From: Capillibacterium thermochitinicola
Lineage (GTDB): Bacteria > Bacillota > UBA4882 > UBA10575
Length of the DNA stretch: 64,000 nucleotides
Assembly: GCF_013664685.1 (NCBI RefSeq)
Contig: NZ_JAAKDE010000009.1
Span: 1-64,000, forward strand
Direction: 5' to 3'
Positions 27,619 to 35,591 of this stretch are shown piece by piece. The position numbers and the translations under genes were made by a program. Each line of letters starts with the position of its first letter. Positions within the stretch are counted from its first letter, which is position 1. A model generated the notes under the pieces. It was given only the letters and a program-made list of their open reading frames with translations, did no database searches and was not told where the DNA came from.

Positions 27619-28020
27619 TCATTGCCGATCAAGATAACGTTCGCCAAGTACCACCGCGACATAATCATCATAAGGCCGCCAGGGGGACTGCAGACCCAGG
27701 GGAACCCAGCGGCGCCATCCCCGCCGGTTGGCCTGTAAAAAGCGGTGCCGGCCTTCCCGGCTGGAACCATCCTCGCGCACCGGAACCAAACTTACGTGAT
27801 TGGCCTCTAAAGCCGCCCGGAGGGTCGTGGCAAACTCCGCACCGGCCGTCCGGTCGCCGATCACCACCGTGGTCACCTGAAAACGGTCCACCAGTTCTTG
27901 CACCACCCGAACCAGGCCGGTAACTTCCGCGATCCCTTGGCACAACACCCGCCGGTCGTCGGCGGTTAACACCGCATACCCAAATTTCACCCTCCCCGGG
28001 TCAATCGCCAAAATCTGCAT
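27619..28020 (-). CDS. RNase H-like (YqgF/RuvX-type) protein
   Basis: 133 aa. Starts MQILAIDPGRVKFGYAVLTA, the first beta strand and catalytic Asp of the YqgF/RuvC nuclease fold; TTVVIGDRTAGAEFATTLRA carries the middle motif, and WRPYDDYVAVVLGERYLDRQ places C-terminal acidic residues. It is distinct from the core YqgF (RuvX) of 16S rRNA processing and may be a Holliday-junction-like resolvase. Its ATG abuts the stop of the DUF3084 gene (TGAATG), so the two are coupled at the end of the LPS operon. Confidence 0.7.
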   Translation of the reverse strand: MQILAIDPGRVKFGYAVLTADDRRVLCQGIAEVTGLVRVVQELVDRFQVTTVVIGDRTAGAEFATTLRAALEANHVSLVPVREDGSSREGRHRFLQANRRGWRRWVPLGLQSPWRPYDDYVAVVLGERYLDRQ

Positions 28021-28506
28021 TCACTTGGCCTGCCCTTCCCCGTTGGCTTCAATTTTTTTTAGCTTTTCGCCGGTTTCACCCCGCTCCGCGTTGGCCCGCA
28101 GCAAAGCGGCCTCCCCCGCGTACGCCTGAATCTCCTTACGCAAACGCTCCCTTTCAACCTCCAGCGCCACCTTACTCTCTTGCAGCGCCTTGGTTTCGGC
28201 TTCCACCTGGCGCATCCGCGCTTTGGCCGCATCCAGATCGGTTTTCGTCTGCGCCAGTTCCGTCTGTAATTTTTTCATCCGAAATAGCGCCGTCTGTACG
28301 TCGTTGGAGACCATGGTGAGTAACAAAAGAGTGGTTCCGGCGATCAAAACTCCGGTTACCACCGTTATAATCATCGACGTATATTTAGGCCGCAGCCCGC
28401 AGAGGGATAACCGTTTTTTGCCGACCTTCATCCCAACCCGGTCGCCCAAAAGGGCAATTACCCCACCCAGCAAGGCGATGGTCAACACCAGAACAATACC
28501 GTACAC
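28021..28506 (-). CDS. DUF3084 membrane protein (two helices plus coiled coil)
   Basis: 161 aa. Two N-terminal membrane helices (GIVLVLTIALLGGVIALLG and SMIITVVTGVLIAGTTLLLL) flank a basic loop VGMKVGKKRLSLCGLRPKYT, the DUF3084 signature. A long coiled coil (about residues 75-150) follows. Function is unknown in the family. GTG start after GAGGGGGAGCAAA. It sits directly behind lptF, 15 nt away, which suggests an envelope role. Confidence 0.8.
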   Translation of the reverse strand: MYGIVLVLTIALLGGVIALLGDRVGMKVGKKRLSLCGLRPKYTSMIITVVTGVLIAGTTLLLLTMVSNDVQTALFRMKKLQTELAQTKTDLDAAKARMRQVEAETKALQESKVALEVERERLRKEIQAYAGEAALLRANAERGETGEKLKKIEANGEGQAK

Positions 28507-28521
28507 TTTGCTCCCCCTCTG

Positions 28522-29610
28522 CTAGATGTTGAATGCTTTGCGGACAAAAAGATACAAGCCGTAACCACCAATGATTAGGTTCTGGAGCCAGGCGCCCACC
28601 CAGGGCGACGTTATTCCCGATTGTCCCAGAAAAGTCCCCACGGCCATTAAAACGTAATAAAAGATCACATTCAAAAGGGTAATTCCTAAACCCGCCGAAG
28701 AGGTACGCCGTTGAGACTGTAAGGCCAAAGGCGTTCCCAACAGGGCAAAGACCAGGCAGGCAAAGGGGAAAGCCATCTTTAGATGGAGCTGCACTTCGTA
28801 CTGCCGCCGTTTTCTGGTGCTTAACTCCGTGTTCTCCAGGTACCATTTCAACTCCCACCAGTCCATCTCTTCCGGCTGCTTGGACAAGCGAACGACTTGC
28901 TCGGGTGTTTTTTCAAAACCGGACGGATTGTATCCCTCCGTCACCCGGACCGGGATCACCGCCTCTTCCCGGTAGTTAAAGATTTCTCCTTCCCGAAAGT
29001 ACCATCCGCTCTCGCCCCATAACAATTCTTTGCTCTTCAGGGTCCGGACCAGCTGCCCATGCTCCATCTCCTGGATCGTCACATTGATAAATTTTTCTTC
29101 CGTCGCATTGTATTGTTCGGCGTAAATCAGCCGTTTTTTCCCGCCTTTGAGTCGTTCCGCCGAGAAATATTCATCGATAATCCCTTTCGGTTTGCCCTGC
29201 CGGATAAAGGTCCGTTCTTCCCGGTAGGCACGTTTCGCCATTGGCGTCAGGGATTCGTTGAGATAAAAAGTTCCTACCGTCAAGAGGGCACCAATAATCA
29301 GAACCGGGGCGGCAATCTGCATAAAACTGACGCCGCCTGCTTGCATCGCAATGGTCTCACTGTGACTGGTCATCCGGCCCAGCCCCAGAAGGGTCGCCAG
29401 GAGCATCCCGATGTAAACCCCATAAGCGAGATTCTCCGGGACATTGTAAGCCCAAAGGCGTAAAACGGTGAGCAATGGCACCGAATATGATTCGGCCCAT
29501 TGGATCACATTGACCAAGGACCATCCGATAAACATACCGCTAAAGGCTAAAAAGCCAAATAAGAAAGGCCCCATCAGTTCTCTGATCAAATACTTTGTGA
29601 TAATCCGCAT
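28522..29610 (-). CDS. LPS export permease, LptF/LptG (YjgP/YjgQ) family
   Basis: 362 aa inner-membrane subunit that, with LptB, extracts lipopolysaccharide from the inner membrane. Six membrane helices in 3+3 arrangement surround a periplasmic beta-jellyroll (about residues 130-260). N-terminus MRIITKYLIRELMGPFLFGFL is typical. Only one such permease gene is present, so it may act as a homodimer rather than LptF-LptG. Start ATG at 29610 follows GGGAGTAATCAGT. Order lptC-lptA-lptB-lptF is that of diderm Firmicute clusters. Confidence 0.9.
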   Translation of the reverse strand: MRIITKYLIRELMGPFLFGFLAFSGMFIGWSLVNVIQWAESYSVPLLTVLRLWAYNVPENLAYGVYIGMLLATLLGLGRMTSHSETIAMQAGGVSFMQIAAPVLIIGALLTVGTFYLNESLTPMAKRAYREERTFIRQGKPKGIIDEYFSAERLKGGKKRLIYAEQYNATEEKFINVTIQEMEHGQLVRTLKSKELLWGESGWYFREGEIFNYREEAVIPVRVTEGYNPSGFEKTPEQVVRLSKQPEEMDWWELKWYLENTELSTRKRRQYEVQLHLKMAFPFACLVFALLGTPLALQSQRRTSSAGLGITLLNVIFYYVLMAVGTFLGQSGITSPWVGAWLQNLIIGGYGLYLFVRKAFNI

Positions 29611-29651
29611 ACTGATTACTCCCGTTTATTGAGAAATTATCCCTGCCCGCT

Positions 29652-30371
29652 TCACATATTAAAGCGGTCGCCCAGATAAAACTTCCGCGCTTTCTCATCT
29701 TCGGCGATGGCCTTGGCATCTCCGGAAACGAGAATCTTCCCGGAATACATGATATAGGCCCGGTCGGTGATCGCCAGGGTTTCCCGGACACTGTGGTCGG
29801 TAATCAGGACTCCCAAACCCCGCTTTTTCAATTCACCGACAATATCCTGCAGATCGGCAACGGCAATCGGGTCCACTCCGGTAAAGGGCTCATCCAACAA
29901 AATGTAACGGGGGTTCTGGGCCAGCGCCCGGGCGATCTCCACGCGGCGGCGCTCACCGCCGGAAAGCATGAACCCCATTTGTTTTCTCACCTTCGTCAGG
30001 TTAAAATCCTCCAGCAGCTGGTTACACCGTTCGAGCCGCTGTTTCTTGTCTTTGATCACCAATTCCAAGATCGCCAGTATGTTCTGTTCCACGGTTAGTT
30101 TCCGGAAAACCGAGGGTTCCTGGGCCAAATACGAAACCCCGTAGCGGGCCCGCAGATGCATGGGGAAACCGGTAACGTCGGTTCCATCAATCTTAATCCG
30201 TCCGGCAACTGGCTTTTCCAAACCGACGATCATATAAAAAGTGGTGGTCTTTCCGGCTCCGTTCGGGCCCAAAAGACCGACAACCTCGCCCGGGTTGACT
30301 TCCAGACTGACCTGGTCCACAACGCGGCGTTTCCCGTATTCTTTCACTAAACCTTGCGCTTCAATCGCCAC
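29652..30371 (-). CDS. lptB: LPS export ABC transporter ATP-binding protein LptB
   Basis: 239 aa ATPase powering LPS extraction and transport. Walker A GPNGAGKTTTFYMIVG, the LptB-type Q-loop region YLAQEPSVFRKLTVEQN, signature LSGGERRRVEIARAL, Walker B YILLDEPFTGVDPIAV, and switch His in ITDHSVRETL. GTG at 30371 follows GAGGAGTGC and overlaps the lptA-like gene by 11 nt; an upstream in-frame ATG at 30437 would give an unusual extension. lptF follows 41 nt downstream. Confidence 0.94.
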   Translation of the reverse strand: MAIEAQGLVKEYGKRRVVDQVSLEVNPGEVVGLLGPNGAGKTTTFYMIVGLEKPVAGRIKIDGTDVTGFPMHLRARYGVSYLAQEPSVFRKLTVEQNILAILELVIKDKKQRLERCNQLLEDFNLTKVRKQMGFMLSGGERRRVEIARALAQNPRYILLDEPFTGVDPIAVADLQDIVGELKKRGLGVLITDHSVRETLAITDRAYIMYSGKILVSGDAKAIAEDEKARKFYLGDRFNM

Positions 30372-31050
30372 TGGAATGCACTCCTCTATTCTGATAAAAC
30401 CGGGTTTTGGTTGGCCCTTCGGCGGTGGCTTGTCCACTGGCCAGATCGTAAGTAATCACCGTCCCGGCCTCGCCCACCATCATCCCGTTTTCCCAGCGGA
30501 TGACGGGCGAACCCATCGCGGTAACTTGTTCCTCGCGCAGACTGCCGTCAAAACGCTCTCCTTCCATTACCCACTCGGATCCCCAGAGGGTAAACCCGCC
30601 CTCGCCTTGAAAAGTTTCCTCTTCCAAGTGGTAAGAAAAGGGACCCTTCACCACCATCCGCAACCTTTCCGGTTCAATGGTGGTGATTTCGCCCCCTTCC
30701 GGTAACCGCACAAGCTCGGAAGTGAGAACTAGCGTTTCTCCGGTAACAACCATCTTCCCGGTTTCCAGCCGCACGGCCTTTTCCGCGGTCAACAGCTGGT
30801 TACGCTGGTCATAACTGATTTTTAACGCCGTGAGGCGCAGTCCGGAACCCGCCACGATCACTTCAACCGGCGCACCCGGATAACCCCAATAGACACAGAA
30901 CTCTTTTTCCAAATCAAGTTCGGTCAAGCCTTGGGGCGGAACGACGACCTCCACCTCTTCACGGCCTTTTTCAGCAGCCCATCCCGGTAAAGCGCTGACC
31001 AAGACAAGGACAACCGTTACGAAAAGGATCATGGATCTCTTCTGGGCCAT
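30361..31050 (-). CDS. lptA: LptA/OstA-like periplasmic LPS transport protein
   Basis: 229 aa with a clear signal peptide (residues 1-25, cleavage after GWAA) followed by a repetitive beta-strand domain of the OstA/LptA type: KAVRLETGKMVVTGETLVL, PERLRMVVKGPFSY, EWVMEGERFDGSL. It should form part of the periplasmic bridge handing LPS to the outer membrane. It lies between lptC and lptB and overlaps lptB. The outer-membrane LptD partner is not in this window. Confidence 0.85.
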   Translation of the reverse strand: MAQKRSMILFVTVVLVLVSALPGWAAEKGREEVEVVVPPQGLTELDLEKEFCVYWGYPGAPVEVIVAGSGLRLTALKISYDQRNQLLTAEKAVRLETGKMVVTGETLVLTSELVRLPEGGEITTIEPERLRMVVKGPFSYHLEEETFQGEGGFTLWGSEWVMEGERFDGSLREEQVTAMGSPVIRWENGMMVGEAGTVITYDLASGQATAEGPTKTRFYQNRGVHSSGD

Positions 31051-31078
31051 CGGCCTTCTTCACCCCATTCACACGACA

Positions 31079-31651
31079 TTACTGGAAAGACCACTGGGAT
31101 GTACCGGGCAAAGTCATCCTTTGCTTTTCCAGATTAAACGTAAATCTTTCCGCCTGGATCTTAACGTTTTTTCTATCCGCTTCCAGCCCGCGGCCGGTGA
31201 TCTCTTCGCCCGCCGCCGCTTCCCAATTCACCTCGGCGGCCACCATCCGGATTCCTTCCCCGGTTAAAACCACTTCCGGGGTGAGGCGGAGCCAAGTAAA
31301 GTCCTGGCCCATTTCGCCTTCCGCCGCCTCAACCAGGTATTTTCGGCCGCTCACCGTAAAATACTCCCCTTTGATCCCAAAAAGACGGCAAATCTCCCCC
31401 TCTTCAATCACCCGCTCAACGGTTAATTTCCAGTTCAGGTGGTTATCCTTATTGACCAGCGCGATCTGCACACCTTTTAACTGTGGTCCCTCGCCCGCAT
31501 TGGTCACCGGGGCGATGTCTTCCTCCTGAACCAGGGGTAATAATGGAATCGGCTCGCTTTGCGGCCACCAATAAGTCCGGATCAGAAAAAAAAGAAGGGT
31601 GGAGATGACAAGACAAAGGAGAAAAGCGATGATCAGCTTCTTTTTCGTCAT
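31079..31651 (-). CDS. lptC: LptC-like LPS transport protein
   Basis: 190 aa, anchored by one N-terminal helix (KLIIAFLLCLVISTLLFFLI) with a periplasmic beta-jellyroll holding the LptC pattern of paired strands (WKLTVERVIEEGEICRLFGI, YFTVSGRKYLVEAAEG, then NVKIQAERFTFNLEKQRM). ATG at 31651 follows GGAGGGGGAA; a GTG at 31705 lacks a ribosome site. It links the LptB-LptF machine to LptA, whose gene begins 28 nt downstream. Confidence 0.85.
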   Translation of the reverse strand: MTKKKLIIAFLLCLVISTLLFFLIRTYWWPQSEPIPLLPLVQEEDIAPVTNAGEGPQLKGVQIALVNKDNHLNWKLTVERVIEEGEICRLFGIKGEYFTVSGRKYLVEAAEGEMGQDFTWLRLTPEVVLTGEGIRMVAAEVNWEAAAGEEITGRGLEADRKNVKIQAERFTFNLEKQRMTLPGTSQWSFQ

Positions 31652-31746
31652 TTCCCCCTCCTTCTTTCCCTGTTTATTCGCTTCCTCGAGCAAATCTTTT
31701 GCCACTTAAAACATATTCGCCCAGGCGCGGCAAATACCTTCTCGCA

Positions 31747-32562
31747 TTAGTTGCCTTTTATGGTAAGTTCATCTATGGCCACTACGGTAATCCCGTGCTT
31801 CTCCGCCCTTTCCAACAGTTCTTCCCGGTCCAAGAGGAAAGTGGCCCCGGCCTCAACCCCTAAAACCCGCGCTTTAATCTCAATCATGGCTTCAAGGGTG
31901 TTCAAGCCAATCGCCGGCATATCAAACCGGAGATCCTGTTCGGGTTTGGCGACCTTAACCACCACGACCCCGGGGCCGCCGTACAGCCCGCCCCGCCGGA
32001 TGGTTTGGTCGGTGCCTTCCACCGCCTCAATGGCTAAGACCATTCCCTTTTTCACCACGACACTCTGCCCGATATCCAGCCGGCCGATCTCTTTGGCCAT
32101 CCGGTAACCCAATCTCACGTCGGCCATCTCCTCCGGACTTAAGTCCTGGCCGGCCAGGATCCCCCGGTCCGGAATGAGTGCCCGCAAAAATCTGGTCTGG
32201 GTCTCCACTCTGATCCCATGCTCCTCAAAATAGTTGACCACCGCCAATTGCAGCGCATCGTCGTTTCGCCTGGTCAGTTTGGCCAGGATCTCCATGATTT
32301 CTTGGTCTACCGACCCGGCCAGCAAAAATTCCTTGCCAAACCGGCCGGCAATAACTATTTGGTCAACCTGATGGTCCTGGAGAAAACGGCGCATTGCCCC
32401 TAACTGTCCCATCTGCTCCCGGCCGACCGTAAACCCCATTTCCACGAATTGGTCGGCATTTTTTCCGGTACACAGCACAACCGGTTCAATTCCTTCCGCA
32501 CGCATTCCTTTGCCGACTTCCAATGGCAGACGGCCTTCTCCAGCTAAAATTCCCCATGTCAT
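31747..32562 (-). CDS. lpxI: UDP-2,3-diacylglucosamine pyrophosphatase LpxI
   Basis: Hydrolyses UDP-2,3-diacylglucosamine to lipid X in lipid A synthesis; it replaces LpxH in many bacteria, including diderm Firmicutes. 271 aa, starting MTWGILAGEGRLPLEVGKGM, with the C-terminal DUF1009 core (AIEAVEGTDQTIRRGG, KPEQDLRFDMPAIGLNT). GGAGGGGAAAAACA precedes the ATG. A terminator-like hairpin lies upstream at 32598-32630, between it and lpxA. lpxB, usually next in the pathway, is not adjacent. Confidence 0.92.
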   Translation of the reverse strand: MTWGILAGEGRLPLEVGKGMRAEGIEPVVLCTGKNADQFVEMGFTVGREQMGQLGAMRRFLQDHQVDQIVIAGRFGKEFLLAGSVDQEIMEILAKLTRRNDDALQLAVVNYFEEHGIRVETQTRFLRALIPDRGILAGQDLSPEEMADVRLGYRMAKEIGRLDIGQSVVVKKGMVLAIEAVEGTDQTIRRGGLYGGPGVVVVKVAKPEQDLRFDMPAIGLNTLEAMIEIKARVLGVEAGATFLLDREELLERAEKHGITVVAIDELTIKGN

Positions 32563-32597
32563 TGTTTTTCCCCTCCAAACATCGATTTCTGTCTGAT

Positions 32598-32630
32598 CGA
32601 AAAAAGACTAGACCATATTTGTCTAGTCTT
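32598..32630 (-). terminator. Intrinsic terminator-like hairpin inside the LPS operon
   Basis: Minus strand: AAGACTAGAC and GTCTAGTCTT (32604-32613 with 32621-32630) form a perfect 10-bp stem followed by TTTTTTC. It separates lpxC-fabZ-lpxA from lpxI-lpt. No obvious promoter lies in the remaining 36 nt before lpxI, so partial read-through or regulated termination is implied. Confidence 0.75.
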
Positions 32631-32658
32631 GGCTTGCCGCCGTCCCTTTATTCCCCGG

Positions 32659-33465
32659 CTACCGGCAGATTCCCCGTTCCGCACTGCGGAGAAAACGGAT
32701 GAAATGATCAATCTCCTCCGTACCCTGCAACTCATGTTCCATCTTTTCGATCGCTTGCTCGATCGTAAGGTTGGAACGGTAAAGAATCCGGTAGGCCCGT
32801 TTGATCTCTTCACGGACCTCCGGTGGAACCCCATTGCGCCGAAGTCCAACCACATTAATCCCGGCGACCCGGGCAGGATTACCATCAACAATCACAAACG
32901 GCGGTACATCCTTCACAATCTTGGAGCAGGCACCCATCATGGCCATCTTGCCGATTTTAGTAAACTGATGGACCCCGGTGAGCCCGCCGATGACCACCCG
33001 GTCTTCCACCACCACGTGCCCGGCCAGCGCCGAACAGTTGGCGATCACCACATTGTTCCCCACCTGGCAATCATGGGCCACATGGGAGTAGGCCATGAAC
33101 AAGTTGTTGTTCCCGATCCGGGTCTCGCCGCCACCGCCTTCGGTCCCGCGGCTCACCGTGACATTCTCGCGGAAGACATTACCGTCACCGATAAACAAGA
33201 AACTCTTTTCACCCTTGAACTTCAGATCCTGCGGTTCTACCCCGATTGAAGCGCCATGGTAAAATTTGTTGTTACAGCCAATCTTCGTCCATCCGTCAAT
33301 CACCACATGAGGTCCCACAACACACCCATCACCTAATTCTACGTTCTCACCGATGATCGCATACGGACCGATCACAACATTTTTTCCCAATTTTGCTCCG
33401 GGATGAACTATAGCCGTTTCGTGAATCTCCCTCAAAGTTACCACTTTATTCTCTACTACTTTCAA
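32659..33465 (-). CDS. lpxA: UDP-N-acetylglucosamine acyltransferase LpxA
   Basis: First enzyme of lipid A synthesis; transfers a hydroxyacyl chain from ACP to UDP-GlcNAc. 268 aa left-handed beta helix with hexapeptide repeats (IHETAIVHPGAKLGKNVVIG onward), the catalytic His in YSHVAHDCQVGNN, and the helical C-terminal region (GLRRNGVPPEVREEIKRAYR). TTG start after AGGGGGTCCCAGA. Follows fabZ by 32 nt. All active-site blocks are intact. Confidence 0.95.
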   Translation of the reverse strand: MKVVENKVVTLREIHETAIVHPGAKLGKNVVIGPYAIIGENVELGDGCVVGPHVVIDGWTKIGCNNKFYHGASIGVEPQDLKFKGEKSFLFIGDGNVFRENVTVSRGTEGGGGETRIGNNNLFMAYSHVAHDCQVGNNVVIANCSALAGHVVVEDRVVIGGLTGVHQFTKIGKMAMMGACSKIVKDVPPFVIVDGNPARVAGINVVGLRRNGVPPEVREEIKRAYRILYRSNLTIEQAIEKMEHELQGTEEIDHFIRFLRSAERGICR

Positions 33466-33497
33466 TCTGGGACCCCCTAACCGAAGTATATCCTTTT

Positions 33498-33938
33498 TTA
33501 TTCATCTTGGGCTTCTTTCGAACCCAAAACAAACATCAGTTGCGCTTCGGCGACAACCTCGTTGTCCACCGTCGCTTTCCCCTGGGCATAGCAGAAATTG
33601 CCTTTCACCCGCAAAAGCTCCACATCTAAATAAAGCTGATCCCCCGGCACCACCGGCCGCCGGAAGCGGGCCTTGTCGATCCCGGTGAAAAAGGGAATCT
33701 TCCCCCGGTGTTCTTTTTCCACGAGTAAGGTTAAACCGGCCGCCTGCGCCATACTCTCAATAATTAGGACGCCCGGCATCACCGGCCTTTCCGGAAAATG
33801 TCCGGTAAAATACTCCTCGTTATTGGTCACATTCTTCAAAGCTTTGATCCTTTTCCGCGGTTCCAGGTCAAGCACCCGGTCAACCAGTAAAAAGGGATAA
33901 CGATGTGGCAATAATTCTTTAATCTGATTTATTTCCAC
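33498..33938 (-). CDS. fabZ: 3-hydroxyacyl-ACP dehydratase FabZ
   Basis: Dehydrates 3-hydroxyacyl-ACP in fatty-acid elongation and competes with LpxA for hydroxyacyl-ACP, which explains its place between lpxC and lpxA. 146 aa hot-dog fold with catalytic His in LPHRYPFLLVDRV and Glu in GHFPERPVMPGVLIIESMAQ. I take GTG at 33938 as start because AAGGAGG lies 7 nt upstream; an in-frame TTG at 33944 is too close to that site. It lies 12 nt after lpxC. Confidence 0.95.
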   Translation of the reverse strand: MEINQIKELLPHRYPFLLVDRVLDLEPRKRIKALKNVTNNEEYFTGHFPERPVMPGVLIIESMAQAAGLTLLVEKEHRGKIPFFTGIDKARFRRPVVPGDQLYLDVELLRVKGNFCYAQGKATVDNEVVAEAQLMFVLGSKEAQDE

Positions 33939-33950
33939 ACCCAAACCTCC

Positions 33951-34787
33951 TTAAGTTAAACATTCCTCGAGTTTTAAAGCCAGCTCCAAATCGAGTTTAT
34001 GTCCGGAACGGACCGCAATAATCTCGCCTTCCAACGGGCCGAGCAGGTAAAGATCGCCTAAGATATCGAGGATTTTATGGCGGACAATCTCGTCGGGAAA
34101 CCTCAATTCATTCAAATAACCATCTTCGCCAACCACAACTGCGACCTCCATATTACCGCCCAGCGCCAATCCTTGTTTACGCAGTGCCTCGATCTCGCGC
34201 CAGAACGCGATGGTCCGGGCCGGCGCGATGTTTTCCAGGAAAGTCTCAGGGGTGATCAGATACTGGGCAAACTGGTTACCTGTTACTTTATGGTCGGAGG
34301 TAAAGCAGTAAGTGACCCGAAAGCCCTCGCCGGGAAGCGCAATCAGATAAGCACGGGGGTCTTTCCCATCGGTCACCCAGACCGGTTTGGTAATTTTCCG
34401 TACTTTCCGCGGTTTTTCCTGAACAAGCAACCCCGCCCGGAGGATCTCCTCCACAAAAAAGCGGGCGCTCCCGTCTCCCAGAGGAATTTCCGGCCCATCC
34501 ACTGCCACCAGCAGGTTGTCCACGCCCAAACCATGAAACGCTGCCATCAAATGTTCAATGGTTTGTATCCGCCACTCCCTCGTCCCCAAGGCGATATTAC
34601 GCGTCGTATCAATGATATTGGCTGGCTTGGCCGGCAAAACAGGCTGGTCCGGCAGGTCGACCCGGCAAAACCGGATTCCCGTATCGACCGGCTGGGGTAT
34701 GAGTTCCACCGCCACCATTTTCCCGGAGTGAAGGGCTTGGCCTTTGATAGCAATTCTATTCTGCAAAGTTTGCTGAAACCCCTTCAA
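33951..34787 (-). CDS. lpxC: UDP-3-O-acyl-N-acetylglucosamine deacetylase LpxC
   Basis: Zinc deacetylase, committed step of lipid A synthesis. 278 aa with zinc ligands in IEHLMAAFHGLGVDN and HKILDILGDLYLLG and the DGSARFFVEEI substrate loop. Start is TTG after CGGGGGTGTATTT. First gene of the LPS operon; a promoter at 34822-34850 overlaps the end of the upstream ABC ATPase gene. lpxD, which should act next, is not in the cluster. Confidence 0.95.
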   Translation of the reverse strand: MKGFQQTLQNRIAIKGQALHSGKMVAVELIPQPVDTGIRFCRVDLPDQPVLPAKPANIIDTTRNIALGTREWRIQTIEHLMAAFHGLGVDNLLVAVDGPEIPLGDGSARFFVEEILRAGLLVQEKPRKVRKITKPVWVTDGKDPRAYLIALPGEGFRVTYCFTSDHKVTGNQFAQYLITPETFLENIAPARTIAFWREIEALRKQGLALGGNMEVAVVVGEDGYLNELRFPDEIVRHKILDILGDLYLLGPLEGEIIAVRSGHKLDLELALKLEECLT

Positions 34788-34821
34788 AAATACACCCCCG
34801 AAACAAAAATATTACTGGCAT

Positions 34822-34850
34822 AGTATAACATGTTTTCGTCAAGTTTGTAA
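34822..34850 (-). promoter_or_regulatory. SigA-type promoter of the LPS operon
   Basis: Minus strand TTACAA, 17 nt, TATACT. It lies across the stop codon of the ABC ATPase gene (34839) and about 35 nt before lpxC, so the lipid A genes can be transcribed independently of the upstream ABC pair. Confidence 0.65.
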
Positions 34851-35591
34851 GAGCTTTTTATATTTTTTGGCAATCTCCGATTGGGGTGTCGAAAGAACCA
34901 CATCAGGAGGCCCTTCTTCCACAATGATTCCGTGGTCCATAAAGATAATCCGGTCGGCCGCCCGGGAAGCAAAACCGACTTCGTGGGTGACCACCAGCAT
35001 CGTGGTCTCCTTCTGCCGGACAAGCTCCTCCATGATCTCAATAACCTCACTGACCAGGATCGGGTCGAGGGCGGCGGTGGGTTCATCCCAGAGCATCAAC
35101 TGGGGTTCTAAAGCCAAAGCACGGGCGATCCCAACCCGCTGCTGTTCCCCGCCGCTCAGTTCGGCCGGGAAATTCAATGCGCGTTCCTTTAAGCCAACCC
35201 GCGCCAGCGCCTGCATGGCCCGGTCTTCGGCCTCCGCTTTTTCCTGGCCGTAAATGCGCAGCGCAAAAGTGACGTTCTCCAGGACATTGAGCCGGCGGAT
35301 CAGGTTGAATTGCTGAAAGACAAAACCAATCCGGCGGCGGAGCCCCGATAACTGCGCAAAAGGAAGACTCGTCACTTCAACCCCGTCGAAGATAATATGG
35401 CCGTCGTCCGGTTCAGTCAAACGGTTAATACACCGGACCAAAGTGGATTTTCCACACCCACTCGGTCCCATAATTATTATCGTCTCACCAGCAAAAATAT
35501 TAAGATTTATTCCTTTTAAAACCGGACGCTTGCGGTAACTTTTTTTCAACCCCTGAATCTGTAATAATGGCTGTCGTGGGGGGGTGTTCAT
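34839..35591 (-). CDS. ABC transporter ATP-binding protein (GlnQ/PhnC-like) coupled to a giant membrane subunit
   Basis: 250 aa ATPase: Walker A GPSGCGKSTLVRCINRL, Q-loop FVFQQFNLIRRL, signature [15 protein letters not shown], Walker B LMLWDEPTAALDP, switch His in VVTHEVGFA. By sequence it resembles importer ATPases for polar amino acids or phosphonate. Yet no binding protein or standard permease is nearby. Its ATG overlaps the stop of the 825-aa membrane protein gene (ATGA), which fixes that protein as its partner. Ribosome site is weak, consistent with translational coupling. Substrate unknown. Confidence 0.88.
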   Translation of the reverse strand: MNTPPRQPLLQIQGLKKSYRKRPVLKGINLNIFAGETIIIMGPSGCGKSTLVRCINRLTEPDDGHIIFDGVEVTSLPFAQLSGLRRRIGFVFQQFNLIRRLNVLENVTFALRIYGQEKAEAEDRAMQALARVGLKERALNFPAELSGGEQQRVGIARALALEPQLMLWDEPTAALDPILVSEVIEIMEELVRQKETTMLVVTHEVGFASRAADRIIFMDHGIIVEEGPPDVVLSTPQSEIAKKYKKLLQT

